DNA from: Carnegiea gigantea
Lineage: Eukaryota > Streptophyta > Magnoliopsida > Caryophyllales > Cactaceae
Assembly: GCA_029747015.1 (NCBI GenBank)
Contig: JAKOGI010000427.1
Location: forward strand, 206,001-270,000
Direction: 5' to 3'
DNA: 64,000 nucleotides
Shown here piece by piece: positions 34,835 through 47,556 of this stretch. A model generated the notes under the pieces. That model saw only the letters and a program-made list of their open reading frames with translations. It was not told where the DNA came from and did not search any database. Position 1 is the stretch's first letter. The number at the start of each line of letters is the position of its first letter. Both the position numbers and the translations under genes were made by a program.

Positions 34835-34852
34835 GTCCCTGATAACGGCTCT
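34835..34852 (-). other. Decayed tRNA-Asp-type primer binding site, minus copy
   Basis: The reverse strand reads TAGAGCCGTTATCAGGGA, a mutated form of the tRNA-Asp site TGGCGCCGTTGCCGGGGA used by Athila elements. It sits about 7 bases inside the LTR end. Confidence 0.65.
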
Positions 34853-34859
34853 AAAAACT

Positions 34860-36013
34860 TGACACTATCGCAAGTACACATGTATTGTAGTATAGTTTTA
34901 AAGTCATTCCCACAGAGATCAAATGTAATCTATTGAGTTTTGACTTATTATAAAAGGCTAAGCAAACAAATTCCAATAAGCTGTTTCAACTATCGCTATT
35001 TAACTATCGAAAAATTCAATCAAATGAAAAACATCTATGGATTTGTTTGGCCTAGTAAAGAGTTGAATCATTGGACTTAAATATACGCTTTACCTAGGTT
35101 ACAAACTGAATTACCTAAACTAATCCAATTAACATTCTTTTAAATGTCCTTGTTTTTAGTCTCGGTTATAGATTTTTAATTGCCAGATTTCCTCGCAACA
35201 AACAACTCTCTTTCAAGAATCGTTAAATTAAGTTTTAACTTGTTGTTCTAATAATGAGTTTCTCCTTTCAATATTTCACTCAACTATCTAGTATAAGCAA
35301 GCAAATCAAGCCAAAAATTTACTCACAACAGTTCATTCACAAGGTAGAATTCAATCATACCAATTTAGATAAGGCACAAATAATAAAGATTAAAGATCTA
35401 GCATCAATACTTTGGCTAACAAATTCCTAGATTGAGTAAAACTACTAACACATAATTGAAATTAACAACATCTAAACCAGAGTTCAAGAAGAGATAAGAA
35501 GGAAAGAAAGCTTAGCAATAATGGTGGTCTTCAATGGCTTCCCAATCTCCATGCCCCTTAGAGTCGATCTTCTACTTCAATTCCCTCTCTTGCTCTAATG
35601 AAAACTTAAAAATAATAAAACTAATAACAGAAATGAGATAAAGATAGTGACAGATGTCTTGGCTTTCTTTCTTCTATAGTCAAGAAACCCCTTTTAAGCA
35701 CGAAGCCACAAGATGAGGGAAGACAAGGAGGTAAGTAGTTTCAAGCTCACCACATATCATGGCCTTCACCATGAAGCGTTCGTGGTTGCCTCTGTCACAA
35801 GATTCTCTGGCTTTTCTTTTCCTCCACAAGCATGGTAAGTTAGGGGCATCCATGAGTCAGACCATACTCAATTGGGGTCTGCAAAATACAAAAAAGAACC
35901 AAACCCAAGTGTAAAATGGGAATATGAGTGTGGATTATAACATGAAGTTCATAATTCTTCCTGAAAGTGCAAAAAAAATGAACCTAAAATGAAGTAAACT
36001 CTAAGCACCTATT
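34860..36013 (-). repeat. 5' LTR of the Athila-like minus-strand element
   Basis: About 1.15 kb. Inner end TGACACTATCG on the plus strand is followed by the primer site. Outer end is near TAAGCACCTATT. Collinear with 2729-3822. A paired CACCA...GTGG motif at 35748-35790 recalls the palindromic motif of the other Athila-like LTRs. Confidence 0.7.
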
Positions 36014-36018
36014 GGATT
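36014..36018. repeat. Possible target-site duplication GGATT, right copy
   Basis: Pairs with 2724-2728; see there. Confidence 0.35.
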
Positions 36019-37343
36019 CCACATTTGTAACTTGATGCTTCAGGTGACAATAAGTATGCCTGAGGCTGTTACCAGCTGCTCTTACTACTTTGATAGTTCC
36101 ATCATATTAGTGCCTCATTTTCTTTCCAAATTAGTCCTCGTGTTTCCTCTTCCATGTAGCATCCCTATGCTTTTAAACCCACAATAATATGAGGTCTTCA
36201 ACCCTTAGTAGATTAATGGCTAAAGCATATGCTTTCATTTACTCCCTTTGCTTTCCTTAATCCTTGTTAATCCCAATGACTTTTCTCGTCTCATCTTTTG
36301 ATCCCTATACGATCAAATCTCTTTCAACCTAATTTTCCCCAGCATCAGAGCAGCATATCTCACTTCAAAAATAACATACCATCTAGTCCTCATAACCTAA
36401 TGAGAAATGATGTATGTTTTCATTCCCTTAAACTTCCTAACGTCCACCTTGCATTTAAGGTTTACCCTTTAGTGATTGCCATGTTCTCTCAAGGTCTATT
36501 CTATCCCCACAATAAGTACATAACATCCCCAAATACGTCACACGATCTTAAACCCCTACACCCTTTCTTCTTCTTCTTCTTCTTCTTCTTCTTCTTCTTT
36601 TTTTTCTTCTTCTTCTTGCTCTTCCTCCTCCTCCTTATCTCTACATGCTCTAAAAACACCGTAAAGGATCATCACCCTCATTGATACCTTTATTAGTGCA
36701 TATATCTTTTTACAACCGTAGTTAATGACCCAGAATCATATTATTTACTCTGGAGCCACAAACCAATGTCCTCTGCCATTTTATTTTCTAGTTGGATATC
36801 ATACCGAATATGCAGTGGCTTGGGTATATGCCTGGTTTGTGATAAGCTACTTCAGTTTGTAAAATTTTAGGAATTAGCCAACGATAACATTCATGATATT
36901 ACTCGTCATTTGTTTTCCATAAATGATTCATATGATATCAAGTGTTCCATAACCTATTTAACTAAATTAAAAAATTAGTTGAGGTAAACAATGCTTAAAA
37001 ATAAGCCATAGGAGTGTCATTAGCCTTATATACACTTATCCCATGACAACTTCTCCTCCTATTAGTTTAACATTACCATGTACTTAATAAAGCATGTTTT
37101 CCTTGTGTGGAAGATTAGAATTAATACCACAAAAATCACTTATAAACCTATAGGTGGCTCCCTAGGTAATAATATTCATAAGCTATCCAAATAGACCATT
37201 GACCCCAATACGAATTGGTGGAGATGAGGTAAACATTGACTAAACTACCTAGTGCATGCTCATAACTTAATAGTTTGAATCACATTTATAACTCCAACAT
37301 GAAGGTTAATCATCCGATAGCTTACAGTGACCCTGAAACCTGG
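36019..37343 (-). other. Internal region of an outer gypsy element, no gene; (TTC)n tract
   Basis: It lies between the Athila-like LTR and the primer site at 37344. I find no protein motif. A (TTC)n microsatellite at about 36563-36640 accounts for a meaningless poly-Phe frame. By position this is the leader side of the element whose 5' LTR starts at 37358. Confidence 0.5.
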
Positions 37344-37355
37344 CCCTGATACACA
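37344..37355 (-). other. Decayed tRNA-Met primer binding site
   Basis: Plus strand CCCTGATACACA against the ideal GCTCTGATACCA, two bases from the LTR end TGTAACGCCC. Supports a 5' LTR on the minus strand. Confidence 0.55.
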
Positions 37356-37357
37356 AC

Positions 37358-39155
37358 TGTAACGCCCTAACTCTTAGTCATGACATTAGTCTAATCAAGT
37401 AATAATTAGTAGTAAATACAGTGAAAGTGTTATGCTTACGGTGTTATCGTCGTCCTATAAAGGACAAGACTATGCTAACTCACTTGCATAAACCTGATAG
37501 CCCATTATAGCTAACGTGTAATCCAAATTGCATGCAATTAATTCACTCCTAACTCAAATGTCAATCCAGTGACCTTCGAAGCACACGCTCTAATGATTCA
37601 TGACCTTAAGAAATGTCATAGTAAGCGTGTCTAACTCTTTTTATTATCTCCCTGCTAAGAGGATTGCACAATTTATCATCAGAAAACATGAAAACACAAA
37701 GTATTCAAAGAGTGGGCCGAAGTTCAATATGTTTAGTCCTATACTGTAAAGATAGAAACTCATTTTCAAGTGAGCGGTCGCATTTTAATTTATTTTAGTT
37801 CAAAATCTGAGAGACAGAGAGAGTTATATTAAAACTGTTACTAGTTATTATCTACAAGTGAAACCCAACTGATGAGCTCATATGTACAATGCAATCGTTG
37901 AGTAGGTTTACACCTACCAAACCAATTGGGAAGCCTGACCTGAGGCCACACAAGTGACCTGAAGGGCCTAATTCCCAATAATTGATAACTGGTGGGTTCA
38001 CTTAATTGTGTGGTAAAATAATGCTTGAAAATAATTCATTCAATGCTTGTATAGTGTTAAAGTTGGTGGGCAAACTGAAGGGCCTAACCCCCCTTTTCAT
38101 ATTATCATCGTTATTACTAATACTAGTAGTGTTAAAACTACTATTGTTGTTATAGGCATTAATATTGTTATCCCCATTATTGATAATATTATAGCTATAT
38201 GATTTTTATTGATAAAAGCATTATCATTAGCTCCCAGGAAATATGTCATTTGTAGCCTAAAAGAACCTCACTCAACTTTCAATTATAGGTAGTACCTGTG
38301 AGTCATTTTTAACATTAATTATAATCCACCATCTTTACTACTTTATTAAATTATACATTGCTCTTAAATTTTAAGTCTCTCTCAATTTCCATTTCAAGCA
38401 TTAGTTCATCATTTATGTCAAGATGACTCTTACAATTCTAATCCATGGTCCCATGATGTTTTTTTTACCGTTTTAAGGTCTACCTTAGTAAATTCATGTC
38501 TTGCACCTCTAACCTTGTGTTAAGGTCTAAAAACCTAATATGGAAATATTAGGAAGTCCTGCAGCTCTTTCATTTATAGTGCAAAACACAATCACCACAA
38601 CACGGGCCCTAAAATTAAGCTTAAGGAAAACCATGTGCAACCCTACTTTATGCTATTTATGCTACATAGCTTCAGTAAATCAACAATAACTTTGTCCATA
38701 AAACTCGCAGCTTCAGTACCATTTTTGTTTAAAGTAGCCCCTAGTTTGATTACAGCCCTAAATGTCTTCTTCCTTTAATCTCAAGACTCCCAATCTTCTC
38801 CAAACTTTTCATAGCACATGCCATACTCCTATAACCTTTGTATATTAAAAACACAATTGACAATCCTCAAAATTCAATAAATTTAATTACAAGAGCACCA
38901 CATCACAACTTACGCTCAATATTCTAGTTCCTCATGAACAAAAACAATACTTCTCCAAATAATCAAAATCATCATGATAAACTCTAAATTATCGCTAATT
39001 AACATCTATCCAAGCTAAAATAACACATTAATTAGAGTATAAAAATAATAGAAATGAGTGGCGAGGAAGTTAGGGTTTACATCTGAAACACCAATAACGA
39101 GGCTTGAGGGAAGTGGGAGAGATGAGGTGATGGTCTGGGCGATTGAACTACTTTG
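37358..39155 (-). repeat. LTR of an old Tekay/Del-like gypsy element, truncated
   Basis: The start TGTAACGCCCTAAC and the segment GGTGTTATCGTCGTCCTATA at about 37439-37458 match the start of the LTR at 59029 (GGTGTTACCGTCGTCCAT at 59111-59128). Similarity continues in order: CCTGACCTGAGGCCACA at about 37936 against CCTGGCCTGAAGCCGCA at about 59713. The match fades near 39150, well before the expected outer end, so the rest is deleted or replaced by the next element. Confidence 0.7.
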
Positions 39156-40225
39156 ACATATTTTAAGCTTATCTTTGGCATGTTTCCTTATTTAAACTTC
39201 AATTTAGGCTAGATAGCACTCTAATTTGTTGATTCTTCATTTTTTACCAACAAGAACACAAGACACTAACAAATTCTTAATTTAAGAGTTATTTTAGAAG
39301 TAAAGTCAAGTGTGAATGGTTTCCAAAACTATACCAGTTCAAAATTGAAGACTAGGATAGTTAATGAAGGTCTCCAAAATCAAAAGAAGCCAAAACTTGA
39401 TGTCGTAGATCTTAAAACAAAAAGCAACAAGAGGTAATGGTCGACGCCCTTGAACTAGTAGCTAGCAATTAGAGAGGAGCTTTAATAGAATATTCCAGAG
39501 GCTCTTATAGCAACTTCCTTCAACTTTACCAATCCAATTGATTTCAGAAGACTATAAATAGAACACTATGCTAAAGATTGAAAGGTAGAACACTTAAGCA
39601 CATTCAAAGAGGAATTCAAAGTGTTATCACTTGCATTCTTGAGATATTGTATTAGAAATTATTGTAATCTTTGTCCACACGCTGAGAATTCCTTATGATA
39701 TAAAAGAGTTGAGTGAACTCTACTTATAACAAAAGTGTTGCCTTCGAGAGCTATCCTATCTAAGAGGGGTCATAGCTAAAATCACTCTAAGTGGAACTTG
39801 AAAGGTGCTCCTGATAGGTCAAGCGAGTTAGCAAAACTTAGCTTCCAAGCAAGAGAGGTAGCTAGGGTCCTGCTCTTCATAGGAAAGAGCCTTAGGTGAA
39901 CCCGTCTTTAGTAGGACTTGAAGGGTGTACTATTAAGGTCCTTAGGAGGGCACTTCAATATTATATCTCAAGGATATCAATACAAATTTGTTGAATCCTA
40001 AGGAAGGAGTCCTTAAGCAGTAATGTAACCCTATTAAGAGGGTGAACCTTGTTAAAAAATATCGTGTTCATTTATTTCTTACACTTTACACTCTATTCAG
40101 TGTCATTGACTTGTTGAGTAAGTGTCCTTTAGATTACTACATCTTACTCTGTTTCGTGCTTAAGCTTTTACTTGTGATTATTTTTTATCACCCTATTCAC
40201 TCCTTGTAAGGTGATCTAGCCTTCT
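39156..40225 (+). other. Possible LTR or leader of the Tat-like element
   Basis: No ORF of note. CTATAAATA at 39552-39560 is a good TATA box with a transcript-like, AT-rich leader behind it, and the stretch runs into the gag remnant on the plus strand. I could not find clear LTR ends or a primer site, so the call is tentative. Confidence 0.35.
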
Positions 40226-41330
40226 TTGGGACCAACAAAACTGGAAAATCTAAGGATCAAAAATCCTAAGAGGAAGCCTCCAGGAACCCTACAATTTGGT
40301 GCTTTCTTGGCTTCTCAGAGAAAGCAACGGAAAATTATCTCTAAGAGACTGTTTATGAAAGATATGATAGGGACTCCTAAGATGTGCAAGGAGATTTTCT
40401 CTAAAGATGGGAAAAAAGGGATCTTAAGAATAGTAATCCTAAATACTGGAGGATAAAAGATAATAACTTGAGGCATATCTTGAGCCAGGAGAAAGCTAAT
40501 ATGAAGAAATCTTTAAGTAAAAAGCCTAATGGAGAGAGATCTCAACAAGAGAATGAACATAAAAAAGACTTAGAATAATAAACCTCTACCTTAGTTAAGG
40601 TGATGGCTTCTTAGTAATGCTCTAAGGATGCAGTAGAGAGATTTATAACTAATGTAACTCCTATAGTGATTCATTTGCACTTTAAGACAACTTTTAATCC
40701 TAGAGAAAATCAATGTGTTGAAGATAAGTCTTCATGAATGGAACCACAGACCCTCAAGAACACTTAGATGCCTATTTGACTCAGATTTATCTATAACCCT
40801 CTCCTTTAGAGGCTATGCGGATACTTTCTAACTACCTTTAAATGGGCAGCGTAGATGTGGTTTTATAGGCTACCCCTAAATCTATCAAAACCTAGGAAGA
40901 TATTTCTAATAGCTTCACTAGCCACATCATTGAGAGTAAAAAGACCTTAAAATCTATAGTAGAATTGATGTAGTTGTTGTAGACAGATGGAAGTTGTTGG
41001 CTAATTCTATGGATAGATTCAATTAGGAGACCTTATTTATTGAAGACCTAAAGCCAGACATGGCTTTGACATCTTTCAGTAATGGGGTTAGGCACACAAG
41101 ATTATGCGAAAATTTTCTAATGGAGCCTTCATTTACATTGGCTAAGGCTTTAAAGATAGTTCATTCAGCTTATAGCATTCATGAGAAGAGTGAAAGCTCC
41201 CAAAGAGATAACTAGGAAGGATGATAAAGAGGTTAAACAACCAATACCATAAAGAAAAGAGAGAAAGGACATTTAAGACTAAATCTCCCTTTAATGTCTT
41301 TAGCAGTGAGATCTTAATGGAAGTCAATAA
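40226..41330 (+). pseudogene. Tat/Ogre-type gag remnant
   Basis: An open frame of 76 codons (40226-40456) is Lys-rich and unrecognised. Further on, with many stops and shifts, NGTTDPQEHLDAYLTQIYL (about 40738-40795), an IVELM segment near 40960 and IEDLKPDMALTSFSNGVRH (about 41040-41095) follow the order of gag from Tat-clade gypsy elements. No intact protein could be made. Confidence 0.65.
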
Positions 41331-41699
41331 TTACATATATATGGATGAGCAAAGGCCTCTCAAACAAATCCTGATGAAAAAGAACAATGACAAGTAGTGT
41401 GAGTTTCATGGGGACTAGACAAAGTATTCAATCATTTGGCCGGGAAGGAAAAACTAGACAAATTTCTAATTGGCCTCAAAGAAAGAGGAAAAATGCAGAT
41501 GAGAAAAGCTTAAAAGAAAAAGACTTTCAAAACACTCCACTCAAGGGCATAATATAGGTAATCACTAGAGGACCAGCCCTAGCTAGATTATCCAATAAGG
41601 GCTTGAGGAGTAACTGTGGATGTTAGATCAGCCAATCCTAAGAGTAAACTAGCTAACTATAGATGTTCCACTAATGACGGTCTTTGAGAGTGCCACACC

Positions 41700-41960
41700 T
41701 ATAAGTTAGCCCCATGATAACCATATGTTAATATATTTAATAGTAGCTAACTCTAAAATCATTCTTATACTAATAGATACTGGAAGTTCCATATATATTA
41801 TATTCTTTGATTGCTTTATAATGCTTTGTTTGCAAAGCAAAGGGATGTCTTCGACCCCATGCCCCATCATAGGCTTTACAAGGCATGCAATATATACTGT
41901 AGGGATCATCAAGATGCCTACTAAGGAAGGAAAACAAAAGGGAAAGATCAGGTAGGTGAT
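41700..41960 (+). pseudogene. Tat-type aspartic protease remnant
   Basis: A 76-codon frame contains ILIDTGSSIYIIFFDCF with the D-T-G active site, then PIIGFTRHAIYTVGIIKMP, as in the protease of Tat-clade elements. Flanking parts are too decayed to follow. Confidence 0.7.
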
Positions 41961-42419
41961 GGTGGATTACATAGTTATGGATACACCTTTTGCTTACAAC
42001 ATGATAGACATGATGCCACTCTTGAATTCTTTTAGAGCAACAATGTCCCCTCATAACCTTGAGATATAATATCTGGCAGATAATGGCTCTATAAAGTGGA
42101 TAGTGAAAGACTTAAAAGACTATAAGAGAGTGATATGCAGCTTCATTAAGGGTTTCTCTCCTATACACGAAATATGAGATAGGGGACACATTACAAAAGA
42201 ATAAAAGACATGCTATATAGTAGTGAAACGTAAACATGGTAATGCTTATGAACTTGACAATAGGGCCACTAAGGCTCTTAGACTTGAGCAAAGGGATCAC
42301 TTATGAGAGTTGTCCTTGGCACAAGTCCAATCCCGAATTGTGTTGATAAGAGCTGAGATGAATTAAGCTTTTTAAGAAGCAATGATATCCCCATTAAGGT
42401 AATATACAGACGTGTTTGT

Positions 42420-43310
42420 TTTGCTTATGGAGCATAAAAAATGCTAGGCATTGACAAAGGGATAATGGCTCATAACCATAAATCCATAGGCGAAGCTGTT
42501 ACGCATAAGACAAGGCACTTTGCTCTTGATAGAAACAAAGCAATTTTAGAAGAAGTCGAGGTTCATTAATGAATGTCATTATCTAGATTGGCTATCAAAT
42601 GTGGTGATGGTCAAGAATCCTAATATATCTTGGAGGATGTGTGTAGATTATACAGACCTTAATAAGGCATGTCCTAAAAATTTCTTTCTACTACCTCAAA
42701 TTAAATAATTGGTTGATTTGACTAGTGGTCATAGATACCTCACCTTTACGGATACCTACTTAGATTTGTATCAAATGCCAATGCAGGAGCAAGATCAAGA
42801 TCACACAATATTCATTACATTTCAATGCATGTATTGCTAAAGGATGATGTCATTTAGACTAAAGAATGCCAATGCTAGACACTAAAGGCTAGTCAACAAA
42901 CTCTTGCATAGTCAGATTGGAAGAAATATAGAAGTATATATAGATGATATGATAACCAAGTCTAATACTCTTTATCAACATCTTTTGAATCTAAAGGATA
43001 CTTAGTGATGCTTTGAGAAGATATGACATCAAGTTAAGCCCCAAAACGTGCCCCGTTGGGGTATTGGTTAGAAAAGGTTTAGGTTTCATGATCAATGAGA
43101 GAGGGACATAAGCAAATCCCAAGAAGGTGAAAACAATGCTAGACATGAAAAGCCCTAGTGCTGTAAAAGCGGTCCAAAAGCGCGCATGATGTATGGCAGG
43201 TTTAGGGAGATATGTCTCCAATTCTGCATAGAAGTATCTTATGTTGTTCACATTGCTGAAGTTAATAAAAGACTTTAGGTGGATGGAAGAGGCAGAGGAG
43301 GCCTTCAGGT
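42420..43310 (+). pseudogene. Tat-type reverse transcriptase remnant
   Basis: Reading across stops gives HKTRHFALDRNKAILEEVE, WRMCVDYTDLNKACPKNF, TSGHRYLTFTDTY, the catalytic IEVYIDDM region near 42925-42955, and, after a gap, GFMINERGT and FRWMEEAEEAF near 43260-43300, the end of the reverse transcriptase and the connection to RNase H. DYTDLNKACPK is characteristic of the Tat clade. The element decays after 43310; no integrase is seen. Confidence 0.75.
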
Positions 43311-43319
43311 AATTCAACT

Positions 43320-46300
43320 GGTATGTTACCACACATATGGTAGTGTGGGAAAAGAAAAATAAGGAATTTTGTTATATTAGAAGGTGCTTCTTTTTTCATT
43401 TTACTTTTTGGTTTCACTGCCGATGTACTTATCCTTCACAAGTTTCACACTTCTTGCCCTATTATTCCCAAATTCACAATTATTTCAAATATCCATAGCT
43501 AATTTGGGAGAATTGAGGCTTACTAAGATCTAAAGATCTTCTCCAACCTGTTTTCGATTGCTACACGACATTACTTAATGCAATTGAAGTGTGTACCTAA
43601 GTAATTTTAGATGAATGTCTCCATTTCCTTAACTTTCCATACTTATAATGGAAACTAATGTCCTTAAAAGTTTGCCCTAGGTGTTGGTCATTAGAGACAA
43701 GTTTTTCTTCAGATTCAACTTCATCAATATCTATTGCTTAGTTCTTATGGTTAATTTTGGGTCGATAATAACAAAGATTTGAATTTAGTTTGGTGGCGAA
43801 TTTTAGTCTTTGTTAATTCTCAGATTTGAGTGTCTACCAAACACTTGATGGAATGTCTAAGTCAATTAATGAATTAAACAATATTTTTCTAATAAATATT
43901 TTTTCATTTATTGTAATTATATCACGTATTTATTTTTCAATCTAAACAAATGAGGGCAAAATTGAGTATCTTATGAATCAATGAGCATCTACAAGAAAGT
44001 GATCTCCCTCCTCTTTAAGAACAGTTTCCAAATTACTGTGCCAGTGTTTATTTTTTATGACTTAAAAGCTTCCAGTAAAGGTCACATGAATTGCACTAAA
44101 GTAGTTTGCACTATTTAAATTTGTTTGGTGTTGATCAAAAGTTATCTTGATTCCAAGATTTATAAGATTCCTGAGGTCAAATGTTTTAGGTTTAAGTCTA
44201 ACAATGCTTATCTTTTTCATTGACTACATAGGAGTCAATCTCTGTTTGTATATATATGGTAGCTCAACTAGTAGGATGCTGGCTATTAGTAAGAAACTAG
44301 TAGCCATTGACACCTTTTCGTAAAGGTTCCAAAATTGTCAGACATTGAAACTTCTAAAATTTCTGAGTTTGCTTTATTTGGTGGAATCTCTGCTCCATTC
44401 ATAAATATAGGCCCATCTCAGGTTTCCCGTAAATATGACTGTCTTCTATCTTCATATGCTTACTATCAAGTCATGTTATCTTCACCATTACGTCATAGTA
44501 CTATGTTGCCTTTGCAATTGATGGCCCAAAAAGAGTTCTCGATTGAAATATAGGGCTCTCCCAAAATGAATAAAGTTCCCACCATATGTTGTCCAGGGAG
44601 ATGTGAGTTCTTGTTCATCACCCCATTCTTGCTGAGTAAAGTAGTGTTCTGCCAACCTGTTCACTTGTTTTTATTTTATTTTATAGGTTTGTTAGACTGA
44701 ATATGAAATGATTCTAGCATTAACCTCATTTAGTTCCTAACCTATCTATGCTAACTAGAGCTTGGCATAGCTTGATTGCTTGCCATTGCTTGGCTAAAGT
44801 TGGATTATGTCATATCTGTTATGTTTAGTCTCTTCCTGATTTATATGGCTTAGGTCTTTTAGTTTTCTTTCTTTTTGGATTTGGATACTACTTATACTCC
44901 TGGTGTTAATACCTTATTTTTATATATTGTCTCCTATTTTGGGGTTGTTGTGGCTTAACTCTCTTACTTTAGGATTAGTTAATTTTTATAGCCTATGATC
45001 AAGGAGTGTATGAGATTTCCCAATGGCAAAGGAGTATAAGAATATGTATGAAGTTAAATTAATTTTAGAGTCCATTACATATGAAGTTCACTTCTTTTAC
45101 TTGTTAATTCCAATTTTCTTAAACTCTCTATAAGACTGCAACTAAGTAATTGCCTAGATGGCAGATAAGATTTTTTTTAAAGGAACAACTCATATTAAAT
45201 CAAGTATAAAACCACTGTTATCTAGGTTTATCTAATTTCTTCTATTTGTTTGATCTTAGTTTAGGGATGTAGTTTGGATTGATCTAGTTTCTTTGGATTA
45301 GCTACCATGCATTCAATATGATGTTATCTAGTGGAGCCCAACTTATGCAATTTACAGCCATGAACTTAAATTTTTAGAGGTGTATATCGTGAGTAAGAGC
45401 TTAATGGTGGTTTGGACCCTTCCTCGACCTTCTTCACAAGAGCCTAGGTATGTTTTCTATCTCTAGAAGGAGATTGCTCTGTTTGGTTACTTTTGGAGTA
45501 TCCTAGCCAGCAGTTGCTGATGGAGAGAAGAGGTATGCTCTAAACTTGTCAAGTTTTAGAGTTTACCAATGTATTTGTATGTTGATTTGAGTCTATCAGC
45601 CTACTTTATGTTACCCATTTCAATTGCTTTAAATTGCAGTCTCAAAGATATCATCTTAAATGCTTTATTTTATGATTTAAAAAGTTTGTATATAGGTTTT
45701 ATCCTCTCTCTTAAGTACACACAGGAGTTTTATTTTGGACTATTCGATTGCAGGAACACTATTGTGACTAATTTGGACCGTATGAATAATGCATTACTAT
45801 GTTCTCTTTATAGCCACTTTTGATTTATTGGGTTCATTAATGAAACCTTGATTTGTTGCATACATTACATCTAGTATGATTTCTTTAACTCGGGCCCAAA
45901 TATGTGTGTGTTGTGATTATTAAAAAATTGATCAAGCTTAGTGATGGGATGGATGAGCAATCACTTGGATTTGAAGGAGATCAACATGCTCTGTAATGAT
46001 TTTTTTTGAAGGGGAAAAAAAAAAATCATTGCTGATCATCGATTAGTTATTTATGCCTGATTGTATCATTAGTGGATAGTTTGCAATTTTTTAAAGTTAT
46101 AGCGGGTATTGATATAATTTGGTCTCATTTAACTATATAAGTATTTTGGTGGTAATTCTATGATGGCTACTACCCTTGTATGTGGTTACCAGACCCTAGT
46201 AATACCTAGAGCAGTTGATGAAGGGTTTTTTAAAAAAAAATAATAATAAGAGGTGCAAGGGTAATATCATCCGTGGTAAAAATGACCATTGTATTTTGGT

Positions 46301-46837
46301 CCTATATATTAGTAATCATTGTTCGTTTCTTTTATTTTCTTTCCTTTTTAGCCTCACTTTCATTATTGTTGGAAGATAGAATAGGAATGGATATATAAAA
46401 GAGAAACATGAGGTTCTGAAACCTAAGTTAAAACTTTTGTTATTCTACATTTGCAGTTAGCTTTTTTTTTCTTTCCTAAACTTCATAGATATGATTATGT
46501 ATATTTCATTAGGAATGAATTGGATGTTGGATTGTGTGAGTTTAATTATAATATATGCAACTATATATTTGAGTTTGCTTCAAAAAGAAAAGAGAGAAAA
46601 ATCAATTCCTTTCCTTATGCCTTGCTTTTAGAGTCCCATATGGAACTTTTAAAAAGAGTCACTTATGTTTATATGCTTGTCTCCCATGAATACCTAGAAA
46701 GACTAGTGATCAGAAGAAACTATAAACCACACATGTCCACAAGCATCCCCCACCCACCATCTCATGCAGAGCTATGAGCATGGGCATAAGCTCTTATTGA
46801 CTATCTTTTGGGTCAAAAATCAGTTAATTTCGTGAGT
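43320..46837. other. AT-rich non-coding stretch, no gene recognised
   Basis: Frames of 72 codons (44335-44553), 84 codons (45569-45823) and 108 codons (46451-46777) on the plus strand show no family motif that I know. T-rich and A-rich runs are frequent. It may hold the rest of the Tat-like element or older repeats beyond recognition. Confidence 0.4.
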
Positions 46838-46965
46838 AATAACAACACAACAATACCATCTCCCAGTGTGGGTTCCGCTTTCATGGGGTCTGGGGAGATC
46901 CAAATGTAGGCAATCTTACCACTATAGGCATCTTTGCCAGTAGAGAGGTTGATTCCAAGAGATCC
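46838..46965 (+). repeat. SINE-like dispersed repeat
   Basis: The order AATAACAACACAACAATACC, GTGGGTTCCG, ATGGGGTCTGGGGAG, GTAGGCAATCTTACC, TAGAGAGGTTGATTCCAAGA recalls a short dispersed repeat common in introns and intergenic DNA of many eudicots. Recognition is from memory of the pattern; the family name is not certain. Confidence 0.45.
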
Positions 46966-47229
46966 ATAAAAAGAATTTTATGAAAACATTTTATAAAAAA
47001 GAATTTTGTGAAAAAAATTTATACAAAAAACTAAGGATAAGTAGCGGGCATGAACTAAGAGATACTAATAAAGTAGTTGACTGTAATTATGTAAAACATT
47101 CAGAGGAAAGTACTATACCTTAACAAACCAAGGTACGCAAACAATATCTCTTCTCAGACATATGTACTACATGCATACAAACACGACATATAGAAAAAAA
47201 AATCTAGAAGCAGACCATAATGAAACATA

Positions 47230-47556
47230 CCCTACAGCAACTGAATGATATCTATGAGGTCATCTCTATATGCTTTAGGACCTTAATCCTATCCTGCCTT
47301 CTCCTCCTTTCCTAAGCCATGTCCTATGTTAACCCCACAACTTTCAAATCCTCACTAATCACCTCATTCAAACACTTCTTCAGTCGTGCCCTACCTCTCC
47401 TACCCTAAGGATACTAATCTTCTCACATCTCCTCACTAGAACATCCACACTCTTTCTCTTCACATGATAAAACCATCTGAGTCTAGTTTCTATCATCTTA
47501 TCTTTGATGGGAGTCACTTTAACTATGTCTCTAATTACTTTATTCCTGATTCGCAT
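47230..47556 (-). pseudogene. LINE reverse transcriptase C-terminal end, decayed
   Basis: The minus strand reads RIRNKVIRDIVKVTPIKDKM, ETRLRWFYHVKRKSVDVLVR and, after one frame change, RARLKKCLNEVISEDLKVVG and YRDDLIDIIQLL. These are the usual last residues of a plant LINE reverse transcriptase. Only the 3' end is present, as is typical of 5'-truncated LINE copies. Confidence 0.7.

Larger units (their letters stand above)
2729..36013 (-). mobile_element. Athila-like Ty3/gypsy element, non-autonomous, split by two later insertions
   Basis: Read on the minus strand the parts are: 5' LTR (34860-36013), primer site, gag (33746-34749), protease (32433-33188), RNase H stub and pol end (about 32185-32400), third ORF N-terminal half (31006-31450), C-terminal half (16340-16948), 3' noncoding region (16330-14670 then 4064-3823) and 3' LTR (3822-2729). 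A LARD at 16951-31005 splits the third ORF and a copia element at 4070-14664 splits the 3' region. Without these inserts the element is about 8.6 kb. Most of reverse transcriptase and all of integrase are absent. Athila is a plant Ty3/gypsy lineage with an extra ORF after pol; assignment rests on the gag, protease and third-ORF sequence style. All reading frames carry breaks. Confidence 0.7.

Noticed and set aside
36298..36684. 128-codon ORF with a poly-Phe run
   Set aside because: The run is the (TTC)n microsatellite and the rest has no motif.
39156..40225. Endogenous pararetrovirus promoter and leader
   Set aside because: The TATA box and leader looked similar at first, but the following proteins are Tat-clade gypsy gag, protease and reverse transcriptase, and no movement or coat protein motif was seen.
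45569..46777. Host gene exons in the AT-rich stretch
   Set aside because: Frames are short, lack recognisable motifs and show no consistent splice-site pattern.
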